Below are positions 52,977 through 60,490 of a DNA stretch of 64,000 nucleotides, one piece after another. Every line of letters begins with the position of its first letter. The first letter of the stretch is position 1. Location of the stretch: the NCBI GenBank assembly GCA_913060815.1, contig CAJXSZ010000003.1:124001-188000 (forward strand), in the 5' to 3' direction. The translations under genes were made by a program, and so were the position numbers. Origin of the DNA: an uncultured Sulfitobacter sp. GTDB lineage: Bacteria > Pseudomonadota > Alphaproteobacteria > Rhodobacterales > Rhodobacteraceae. The notes beneath the pieces are model-generated. The model searched no databases and was not told where the DNA came from. It saw nothing but the letters and a program-made list of their open reading frames with translations.

Positions 52977-54803
52977 ATGATCCGCTCTACTCTCATGGCC
53001 TCTGTGGCTCTTTCGCCGCTTCTGCTGACACCTGCTGTCGCACAGCAATCCTTTGATCTGGGGACCATCGCGCTCTCCTCCAGCCTCTCACCCGTCGAAT
53101 TGGGCCGCACGGGCACCACCGTTGAGGTGCTCGAGGGCCAAGAGGCAGGCGGCAACGACACGTCAGTGATCAAACGCCTTGACCGCCTGCCGGGCGTGAA
53201 CTCCACCTCGAACGGTGGCTTGGGCACCTCGGGCAACATTCAGGTGCGTGGCCTGCCGTCCCGCTATGTTGGCGTGCGCGTCAACGGCATCGATGTGAGC
53301 AACCCGTCCAGCACCCAAGCGCAGTTCAACTTTGGCGGCCTGGCACCTTCGGGGATCGAGCGGATCGAAGTGCTCAAAGGTTCACAATCCGCGCTCTACG
53401 GCTCTGAAGCGATTGCGGGTGTGGTCAATATCACCACTTTCACACCCGAAGAAATGGGTTTTTCAGGCACCGTACAGGCTGAGGGCGGCTCGTTTGATAC
53501 GTACTCTGGCTCCTTCAGCGCAGGCTACCGCGCCGAGCGGGGCTTTGTTGCGTTCTCCTATGGCCGGATCGAGACAAACGGCTTTTCCGCGCAATCGTTC
53601 AATGACGAAGATGACGGTTTCGAGCAGACGACGGTTGACGTAGCGGCCGAGTATGATGCGACAGACACGCTGACCTTCGGTGCCGCATTGCGCTACCGCG
53701 ATGGCGAAGTCGAGATCGACCGCAGCGCGTTCAGCGATGACGCCACGGGCGAGAACTATTTTACCGAGCGCGGCGCGCGTGTCTTTGCCCGTCTCGAGAC
53801 AGGCGCGTTTGTGCACACGCTGAGCTATTCCGCCTTCCAGATCGACCGCGAAGACCCCGCTGGTTTTACGCGCCTGTTCGAGGGAGAGCGGCAGAACCTG
53901 AGCTATCAGGCGACGGGCGAACTGGGCGCGCGGGTTACACTGAACTTCGGTGCCGACTGGACCGAGGAACGTTTCATGCTCGACACGGTATCAGGCGATG
54001 AAGAGAACACCTCCCTCACCGCCGAGCTGCTCTATGCTGCGACAGACACTGTCGATGTGTCGGCCGCGTTGCGCTATGACGACAACTCCACCTTTGGCGG
54101 TGAGATGACAGGCCGCTGGGCCGTTGTCTGGCGCGCTCAGGAAGAGCTGACGTTCCGTGGTGTGATCGGCACAGGCTTCCGCGCGCCATCGCTCTATGAG
54201 CGGTTCAGCCCGTATGGGGATGCAAACCTGCAGCCTGAAGAAAGCCTGAGCTTCGAGCTCGGTGTCGAGAAGACCTATGGCGAGCGCGGTTTTGTCAAAG
54301 CCACGCTATTCCGCACCGAAGTCGACAATCTGATCCAGTTCGATGGTGCTTCCACGGCATGCGCCTCGGGCTTTGGTTGCTACAATCAGGTTGCGGGAGA
54401 AACGGTATCGGAAGGTATCGAGCTATCGGGTGAATACGTGCTGCGCGATGGCATGAGCCTTTATGGCGCTTACACCTATACGGATGCACGCAACGGCGAC
54501 ACGCGGCTCACGCGGACGCCGCGCCACGATGTGGTCGTCGGTCTGAACAGTGACTTCACCGACAAGCTCAGCGGTTATGTCGATGTGCGTCACGTGGCCG
54601 ATATTGTCCCGAGCGCGTTTGCCCCTGCAAACAACCTTGTGGGCGATTACACATTGGTCGGTGCAGGCGTCTCCTATGACGTGAGCGATACGGCCGAGGT
54701 CTATCTGCGCGTCGAGAACCTGTTTGACGAGGACTACGAGACAGCGGGCGGCTTCAATCAGGCCGGTCGCAGTGTCTTCCTTGGTGTTCGTGCGGACTTT
54801 TAA
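52977..54803 (+). CDS. btuB: TonB-dependent cobalamin receptor
   Basis: 608 aa from ATG 52977; a TTG four codons upstream is in frame but leaves no ribosome site. Signal peptide ends TPAVA-QQ. An N-terminal plug (about 40-150) with VIKRLDRLPGVNSTSNGGLG, IQVRGLPSRYVGVRVNGIDV, SGIERIEVLKGSQSALYGSE and AIAGVVNITT, then a 22-strand barrel ending AGRSVFLGVRADF with terminal Phe. A FDLGTIALSSS segment right after the signal is a candidate TonB box. Outer-membrane corrinoid import, as shown by the upstream riboswitch and following btuFCD genes. Confidence 0.94.
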   Translation: MIRSTLMASVALSPLLLTPAVAQQSFDLGTIALSSSLSPVELGRTGTTVEVLEGQEAGGNDTSVIKRLDRLPGVNSTSNGGLGTSGNIQVRGLPSRYVGVRVNGIDVSNPSSTQAQFNFGGLAPSGIERIEVLKGSQSALYGSEAIAGVVNITTFTPEEMGFSGTVQAEGGSFDTYSGSFSAGYRAERGFVAFSYGRIETNGFSAQSFNDEDDGFEQTTVDVAAEYDATDTLTFGAALRYRDGEVEIDRSAFSDDATGENYFTERGARVFARLETGAFVHTLSYSAFQIDREDPAGFTRLFEGERQNLSYQATGELGARVTLNFGADWTEERFMLDTVSGDEENTSLTAELLYAATDTVDVSAALRYDDNSTFGGEMTGRWAVVWRAQEELTFRGVIGTGFRAPSLYERFSPYGDANLQPEESLSFELGVEKTYGERGFVKATLFRTEVDNLIQFDGASTACASGFGCYNQVAGETVSEGIELSGEYVLRDGMSLYGAYTYTDARNGDTRLTRTPRHDVVVGLNSDFTDKLSGYVDVRHVADIVPSAFAPANNLVGDYTLVGAGVSYDVSDTAEVYLRVENLFDEDYETAGGFNQAGRSVFLGVRADF

Positions 54804-55650
54804 GTCCCTGAAACGCGTGATCGCGGGGGCTTTTCTGGCCTCCGCGATTGCTGCGCCTTGTTTCGCGCAGATGCCTGCACGGGTTGTCTCGATGAACTTG
54901 TGCACGGATCAATTGGCGATAATGCTTGCCGCCGAAGGGCAGCTTGTATCCGTCAGCCGCATCGCCCTTGATCCCCATGTCTCTGCCATGGCCACCGAGG
55001 CGGCAGCCTATCCCATTAACGCGGGTCGCGCGGAAGAGGTGCATGTGTTGCGCCCCGATGTTGTTCTCGCAGGTAAATATTCTTCGCGGGAAACGGTGGC
55101 GTTGCTGCGCCGCTTGGGCATCGAGGTGGTGCAATTCGATATTGTAAAGTCGCTGGATGATGTCGCAGCGACGATGATGCAGATGGGCGTGGCGCTGGGT
55201 CGTGAGGCACGCGCCGCCGAGATGGCCGCAGCGTTTGAGGCCGACCTTGCCGCATTGCGTGCCGATCTGGCGGGTCAGACGGTAGAGGACATGCCACGCG
55301 CCGCCCTCTATTACGCAAATGGGTATACCTCTGGCGACAGCTCGCTGGCGGGTGAAATTCTTGCCGCAGCAGGGCTGCGCAATGCACCCGCCGAGGCGGG
55401 GTATGCGTGGGGAAAGCTACCACTGGAAATGCTGGCGATGATCGCGCCCGATGTGATGATTACCGCGCGTCGCTATCCCGGCGGAAGCCGTGCGGAGGCG
55501 ATTATGGACCATCCTGTAATCGGATCTTTGCGTGGGGCAAGCACGGCCGCCGCGTTGACGGATCACGATTGGGTCTGTGGCACACCTTTTGTGCTGCGCG
55601 CCATCGGTGATATGATCGAGGCCCGCAGCGCAGCCGAGGGCGATGGATGA
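54790..55650 (+). CDS. btuF: ABC transporter substrate-binding protein, cobalamin (BtuF-like)
   Basis: About 286 aa from a GTG at 54790; GTG 54784 and GTG 54820 are alternatives and the frame is open back to 54724 inside btuB. The signal runs KSLKRVIAGAFLASAIAAPCFA. PBP class III fold: RVVSMNLCTDQLAIMLAAEG, NAGRAEEVHVLRPDVVLAGK, LRRLGIEVVQFDIVKSLDDV, and a C-terminal lobe with APDVMITARRYPGGS. Periplasmic carrier delivering corrinoid to BtuCD. Overlaps both neighbouring genes. Confidence 0.9.
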   Translation: MRTFKSLKRVIAGAFLASAIAAPCFAQMPARVVSMNLCTDQLAIMLAAEGQLVSVSRIALDPHVSAMATEAAAYPINAGRAEEVHVLRPDVVLAGKYSSRETVALLRRLGIEVVQFDIVKSLDDVAATMMQMGVALGREARAAEMAAAFEADLAALRADLAGQTVEDMPRAALYYANGYTSGDSSLAGEILAAAGLRNAPAEAGYAWGKLPLEMLAMIAPDVMITARRYPGGSRAEAIMDHPVIGSLRGASTAAALTDHDWVCGTPFVLRAIGDMIEARSAAEGDG

Positions 55651-56630
55651 GCCGCCTGATGATGTGCCTCATTGCGGTGCTATTTGCACTGGTCACCGCG
55701 TCCTTCCTGATTGGGCCTGCCGCACTTGGCGTGGGCGAAAGCGTTGCTGCGCTTGTAAACGGCGGCGACACGCCGGCAGCGATGGTGATGCGCGAAATCC
55801 GTCTGCCGCGCGTACTACTGGCGCTTATGATCGGTGCGAGCCTCGGCTTGGCAGGGGCGGCGATGCAGGGCTATTTGCGCAACCCGTTGGCCGATCCGGG
55901 GCTGATCGGTGTTTCGGGGTCTGCCGCCCTTGGTGCGGTGCTGTCGATCCAGATTGGCATCGCGGGGAGCGTTGCTTTTGCATTGCCTGCCTTTGCACTG
56001 GGCGGCGCGTTGATTGGCGTGTTTGCTGTGCTGCTGCTGGCGGGACCACGCGGCTCCTCGCTGACTTTGATCCTTGCGGGGATTGCGATTTCTGCGCTCG
56101 CAGGAGCGCTCACTTCGCTTGTGCTTAACCTGTCGCCCAATCCATTCGCTGCGAACGAGATCGTGTTCTGGATGATGGGTTCACTCGCTGACCGTTCCAT
56201 GGTGCATGTGGCCATCGCGCTGCCGCTGATTGCGGTGGGCGCTGTAATGCTTCTGAGCCTCAAGCGGGGTCTGGACGCGCTGACTTTGGGTGAGGATGCG
56301 GCGGCGGCGATGGGGATCAATCTGCACCGTCTGCGCCTGACATTGATCTTTGGCACGGCGGCCGTCGTCGGCGCGTCAACTGCTGTCGCAGGTGCCATCG
56401 GTTTCGTGGGCCTTGTGGTGCCACATATTCTGCGCCCCTTTGTCGGCGCACGTCCCGGCGCGCTGCTCTGGGCCTCTGCGCTGGGCGGCGCAATCATGCT
56501 GCTGGCTGCCGATATCGCAGTGCGCATGATCTTGCCAGAGCGTGATCTCAAGCTTGGGGTGCTCACCGCGATTGTCGGTGCGCCCCTGTTTCTGCACCTC
56601 ATTTACCGCACGCGGCGGGAGGGGTTATGA
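55647..56630 (+). CDS. btuC: ABC transporter permease, FecCD family (BtuC)
   Basis: 327 aa with about ten TM helices. REIRLPRVLLALMIGASLGLAGAAMQGYLRNPLADPGLIG (about 50-90) is the FecCD/BtuC signature; LTLGEDAAAAMGINLHRLRL is the cytoplasmic coupling helix contacting the ATPase; AGAIGFVGLVVPHILRPFVG lies near the C-terminal helices. Inner-membrane channel for corrinoids. Starts in an ATGA overlap with btuF and ends in one with btuD. Confidence 0.95.
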   Translation: MSRLMMCLIAVLFALVTASFLIGPAALGVGESVAALVNGGDTPAAMVMREIRLPRVLLALMIGASLGLAGAAMQGYLRNPLADPGLIGVSGSAALGAVLSIQIGIAGSVAFALPAFALGGALIGVFAVLLLAGPRGSSLTLILAGIAISALAGALTSLVLNLSPNPFAANEIVFWMMGSLADRSMVHVAIALPLIAVGAVMLLSLKRGLDALTLGEDAAAAMGINLHRLRLTLIFGTAAVVGASTAVAGAIGFVGLVVPHILRPFVGARPGALLWASALGGAIMLLAADIAVRMILPERDLKLGVLTAIVGAPLFLHLIYRTRREGL

Positions 56631-57382
56631 GCCTTCTCCAAGTGCGAGACCTCGGCGTGTCATTGCGCACGCGCAAAGTGTTGAACGACATCTCCTTCAA
56701 TGTGGCGGCGGGAGAGATGATCGGCCTTATCGGGCCCAACGGCGCGGGCAAGACCACACTGATGCGCGCCATTCTGGGGCTCGTACCGTTTCGGGGCGTC
56801 TCGTCGCTCGCTCAAGTGCCGCCAGCACAGCGCGGCAAACACGCCGCATGGATGCCCCAAGCTCGCGAGATTGCGTGGCCCGTCGATGTGCGTACGCTGG
56901 TCGCATTGGGCCGCATTCCGCATCAGGGCACAGGCGCGCAAATCGCACCCGAAGATACCGCCGCCGTTGAACGCGCGCTCGATCATATGGGGCTGGCAGA
57001 TTTCGCCGACCGTACTGCCACGCGCCTGTCGGGAGGAGAGCAGGCGCGTGTTCTCATTGCCCGTGCGCTGGCGCAGGAGACGCCACTGTTGATGGCCGAT
57101 GAACCTGTTGCGGGCCTTGATCCGCACCACCAGATATCAACGATGCGCTGTTTTGCCGATCTGGCACAGGCAGGGACATCGGTGATTGTCTCGCTGCATG
57201 ATCTGGGGCTGGCTGCACGCCATTGCACGCGCCTGTTGGTGGTCCATGAGGGCGAGCTGGTCGCGGATGGCGTACCACAGGAGGTGCTCACGCCTGAGTT
57301 GTTACGTGATGTGTTCGGGATTTCTGCTTGGGCGCGCATGACCGAAGACGGCTTTGTCCTGCAACCGCTGAGCGCGCTATGA
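56627..57382 (+). CDS. btuD: ABC transporter ATP-binding protein (BtuD)
   Basis: 251 aa. Walker A GPNGAGKTT (36-44), Q-loop region AAWMPQAREI, signature LSGGEQARVLIARAL, Walker B LLMADEPVAGLD, and switch His in IVSLHDLGLAARHC. Drives import with BtuC. It shares ATGA overlaps with btuC upstream and cbiZ downstream, so the five genes btuB to cbiZ form one translationally coupled unit under the riboswitch. Confidence 0.95.
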   Translation: MSLLQVRDLGVSLRTRKVLNDISFNVAAGEMIGLIGPNGAGKTTLMRAILGLVPFRGVSSLAQVPPAQRGKHAAWMPQAREIAWPVDVRTLVALGRIPHQGTGAQIAPEDTAAVERALDHMGLADFADRTATRLSGGEQARVLIARALAQETPLLMADEPVAGLDPHHQISTMRCFADLAQAGTSVIVSLHDLGLAARHCTRLLVVHEGELVADGVPQEVLTPELLRDVFGISAWARMTEDGFVLQPLSAL

Positions 57383-58026
57383 GCGGGTGCGTCACGCTGG
57401 AGCGTCCATGGCTGACCTTCGATCTGGGCACTCAGATGCAAGTGCTGAGCTGGGCCATCAACCGTCCTGGATTCGTGGAGGCCAACCGCATTCTTTGGCG
57501 TGAAGTGCGCAATGCAGACCTGCCGCAGGATATGGATGTGCACGGCTGGCTGGCCGAAACGCTGAGGGCGCGAGGCGACAGTGATGCCGTCTGTTTCCTT
57601 ACGTCCCGCGATGTGGGGTTCTTTACCCAAGCCAGCGCCGAGGTTGGCGCTGCCGCGGCGCAGTGCGTGGCCACCGTAGGTCTGTCCAACGCCGAGCGGG
57701 TCGGCCACCGCGTGGATCGCAGTAATTTTGATTGGGGGACGATCAATATTGCCGTTGCTCTGCAATCAGGGCTGAGCCAGACAGGGCTGATCGAGGCGCT
57801 CACAATTGCCGCGCAAGCACGCACCGCTGCAATCCTCGAGCTGGGCTTGGCCCTGTCCACGGGGATTGCGACAGGTACAGGCACCGATTGTATCGCGATT
57901 GCCGCGCCGCAAACCACTTCCGATTACGCAGGGCTCCACACCGAGATTGGCGAGGCGATCGGCCGCGCTGTTTATGACGCGACACTTGAGGGGGGCCGCG
58001 ACTGGATGCGCGATATGAAAGGTTGA
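57379..58026 (+). CDS. cbiZ: Adenosylcobinamide amidohydrolase CbiZ
   Basis: 215 aa from ATG 57379, overlapping the btuD stop. CbiZ (PF01955) features: WAINRPGFVEANRILWREVRN near the N-terminus, VCFLTSRDVGFFTQA, CVATVGLSNAERVG, GTINIAVALQSGLSQTGLIEA and TGTGTDCIAIAAP. The enzyme removes the aminopropanol side chain from adenosylcobinamide to give adenosylcobyric acid, letting the cell rebuild imported incomplete or foreign corrinoids. Riboswitch-controlled transport plus CbiZ indicates active corrinoid salvage. Confidence 0.9.
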   Translation: MSGCVTLERPWLTFDLGTQMQVLSWAINRPGFVEANRILWREVRNADLPQDMDVHGWLAETLRARGDSDAVCFLTSRDVGFFTQASAEVGAAAAQCVATVGLSNAERVGHRVDRSNFDWGTINIAVALQSGLSQTGLIEALTIAAQARTAAILELGLALSTGIATGTGTDCIAIAAPQTTSDYAGLHTEIGEAIGRAVYDATLEGGRDWMRDMKG

Positions 58027-58092
58027 TGCGTGCGGCTTGCAAAGAGGACAAAGGCTTGCCACTCTGAGTTGACCTGATCGGAGGACTCCCAC

Positions 58093-59547
58093 ATGACCTT
58101 GCGCCCGCTTGACCTTGATCCGACACATTGCCTGATCGGGGGCACATGGGCCCCGACGGACGCTGGCGAAACGCTGCCACTGATTGATCCCTCTGACGGG
58201 GCCACGCTTTGTGAGATTGCGCGGGGCAAATCCACCGATATCGACCGCGCTGTGATCGCTGCGCGCGCAGCTTTTGACGGACCGTGGGGCCGTAGTACGG
58301 CAGTCGAGCGGGGCCGCATCTTATCGAAAATCGGCGCACTGGTGCTGGAGAATACCGAAGCGCTGGCCGAGTTGGAGGCACGCGACGTGGGCAAGCCCTT
58401 GTCCCAAGCGCGCGCCGATGTCATCGCTCTTGCCCGCTACATGGAGTTCTACGCTGGCGCGGTGGACAAGCTACACGGACAAACGATCCCCTATCTCGAC
58501 GGCTACACCGTCTATACCCTGCGCGAGGCGCATGGTGTGACGGGCCACATCATCCCGTGGAACTATCCGATGCAGATCATAGGCCGTTCGGTTGGGGCTG
58601 CGCTGGCGACAGGCAATGCCGCTGTCCTGAAACCAGCCGAGGAGGCCTGCCTGACCGCGCTGGCCTTTGGTGAATTGGCGCGCCGTGCGGGTCTGCCAGA
58701 CGGGGCGCTGAATGTCGTGCCAGGTTTGGGGGCAGAGGCGGGGGCGGCGCTAACAGGTCACGCAGGCGTCAACCATATCTCGTTCACAGGTTCGGTGGCC
58801 ACGGGCCGCGCGGTTCAGCAGGCAGCAGGGGCAAATGTGATCCCCGTCACGCTGGAGCTGGGGGGCAAGTCTCCTCAATTGGTTTTTGATGATGCCGATA
58901 TCGACGCGGCACTGCCGTTTCTGGTGAACGCAGGTATCCAGAACGCGGGTCAGACTTGCTCTGCCTCTTCGCGCATTCTGGTGCAGCGTGGCGTCTATGC
59001 TGAAGTCGTGAGCAAAATGGCTGAACGCTATGCCGCTCTCTGTGCTGGGCCAGCCATGTCTGATCTTTCCGTGGGGCCGCTGGTCTCGATGCGCCAAAAG
59101 CAAATCGTCGATGGGTTCTTGGCCAAGGGCGCAGACCTTACGATGATCGCCCAAGGCCACATAGCGGAGGATGCACCTGCGGGGGGCGCTTATGTTGCCC
59201 CCACACTGTTCGAAGGTGTGCCAGCCGATCATGTATTAGCACAGGACGAGGTTTTCGGCCCCGTGCAAGTGCTCATTCCCTTCGAGGATGAGGCAGAGGC
59301 TTTGGCAATCGCTAATGGTACGGCCTACGGGCTTGTCGCTTCAGTCTGGTCGCGTGACGGCGCGCGGCAAATGCGGTTGGCGCGTGCCTTGCGTGCAGGG
59401 CAGGTGTTTGTGAACAATTACGGTGCAGGCGGCGGGGTAGAGCTTCCTTTCGGCGGATCGGGCCTGTCGGGTCACGGTCGCGAGAAAGGGTTTGAAGCGC
59501 TTTATGGCTTCACCACGCTGAAAACAGTGGCGGCGTACCACGGGTAA
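58093..59547 (+). CDS. NAD(P)-dependent aldehyde dehydrogenase
   Basis: 484 aa from ATG 58093 with GGAGGAC upstream. ALDH superfamily: GHIIPWNYPMQIIGRSVGAA (151-170), FTGSVATGRAVQ (231-242), general base Glu255 in LELGGKSPQLVF, catalytic Cys289 in NAGQTCSASSR, and EVFGPVQVLIPFEDEAEALA. Oxidises an aldehyde to its acid; the substrate (aliphatic, aromatic or betaine-like) is not clear from the motifs. Followed by an SDR gene in the same direction, suggesting alcohol-to-aldehyde-to-acid oxidation. Confidence 0.92.
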   Translation: MTLRPLDLDPTHCLIGGTWAPTDAGETLPLIDPSDGATLCEIARGKSTDIDRAVIAARAAFDGPWGRSTAVERGRILSKIGALVLENTEALAELEARDVGKPLSQARADVIALARYMEFYAGAVDKLHGQTIPYLDGYTVYTLREAHGVTGHIIPWNYPMQIIGRSVGAALATGNAAVLKPAEEACLTALAFGELARRAGLPDGALNVVPGLGAEAGAALTGHAGVNHISFTGSVATGRAVQQAAGANVIPVTLELGGKSPQLVFDDADIDAALPFLVNAGIQNAGQTCSASSRILVQRGVYAEVVSKMAERYAALCAGPAMSDLSVGPLVSMRQKQIVDGFLAKGADLTMIAQGHIAEDAPAGGAYVAPTLFEGVPADHVLAQDEVFGPVQVLIPFEDEAEALAIANGTAYGLVASVWSRDGARQMRLARALRAGQVFVNNYGAGGGVELPFGGSGLSGHGREKGFEALYGFTTLKTVAAYHG

Positions 59548-59582
59548 GCTAGACTTGAGGTAACGGAAAAGGGAGGCATGCG

Positions 59583-60329
59583 ATGCGGTTGGAAGGCAAG
59601 ACGGCGATTGTTACGGGGGGTGCGTCAGGCTTTGGCGCAGGGATCGTGCGCAAATTCGTAAATGAAGGCGCGCAGGTGATGATCGCGGATATAAACACGG
59701 ACATGGCCGAGGAGCTGCGTCAGGAAATGGGCGCGCATGCAGTTGTATGTACTGTGAATGTTGCCGATGGTGCCAGTGTGGCCGCGATGACCGCGCAAGC
59801 CAACGACGTTTGGGGCCACATCGATATCTTGGTCAACAATGCAGGCATCACCCATTTGCCCGCCCCGATGGAAACGATTGCCGATGATGAATTCGACCGT
59901 GTCTTTGCTGTGAATTGTAAGTCTGTCTATCTCACGGCGCGCAATATTGTACCGCTGATGAAAGCGCGGAGCGCTGGCAATATCCTCAACGTAGCTTCCA
60001 CCGCAGGCGTGTCGCCGCGCCCCAACCTCAATTGGTACAACGCCACCAAAGGCTGGATGAACAATGCGACCAAAGGAATGGCCGTCGAGCTGGCGCCGTC
60101 TGGCATTCGCGTCAATGCGCTCAACCCCGTCGCTGGCGAGACACCGTTGCTGGCGTCCTTTATGGGCGAGGACACGCCAGAGATGCGCGCTAAATTCTTG
60201 TCCACCATCCCGCTGGGGCGCTTTTCCACGCCAGAGGATATGGGCAATGCGGCATGCTATCTGTGCTCGGACGAGGCATCGATGATCACAGGGGTTTGTA
60301 TGGAAGTCGACGGCGGACGCTGTATCTGA
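59583..60329 (+). CDS. SDR family oxidoreductase
   Basis: 248 aa from ATG 59583 (GGAGG upstream). Rossmann TGGASGFG at 11-18, NNAG at about 85-88, catalytic Ser139, Tyr152 and Lys156 (WYNATKGWM), and C-terminal PEDMGNAACYLCSDEASMIT-GVCMEVDGG. Classical SDR, often annotated 3-oxoacyl-ACP reductase-like; here more likely a dehydrogenase paired with the upstream aldehyde dehydrogenase. Substrate unknown. Confidence 0.9.
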   Translation: MRLEGKTAIVTGGASGFGAGIVRKFVNEGAQVMIADINTDMAEELRQEMGAHAVVCTVNVADGASVAAMTAQANDVWGHIDILVNNAGITHLPAPMETIADDEFDRVFAVNCKSVYLTARNIVPLMKARSAGNILNVASTAGVSPRPNLNWYNATKGWMNNATKGMAVELAPSGIRVNALNPVAGETPLLASFMGEDTPEMRAKFLSTIPLGRFSTPEDMGNAACYLCSDEASMITGVCMEVDGGRCI

Positions 60330-60429
60330 TCAAAAACCTAAACTTTTTGAAGGTGGGCATCTTGGTATCCGTTCGCACCTTTCTTAAATAGCGCATAGAC
60401 TATTTCACAAATTCGTCATGATTCCATAT

Positions 60430-60490
60430 CGGGGCGAGCCGACAGGCCCAGCAGGGAAACATCTGCGGGCCCCAACAGTATGGAGCACAT
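60430..60490 (+). promoter_or_regulatory. Structured leader upstream of mrpA
   Basis: GGCCCaGCAG (60445-60454) pairs with CTGCgGGCC (60463-60471), a 9-10-bp stem around GGAAACAT, 20 bp before the GTG start of mrpA. A second inverted repeat, AAATAG...CTATTT (60386-60405), lies upstream. The hairpin could be a translational control element for the antiporter operon; I cannot assign it to a known riboswitch class. Confidence 0.4.
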
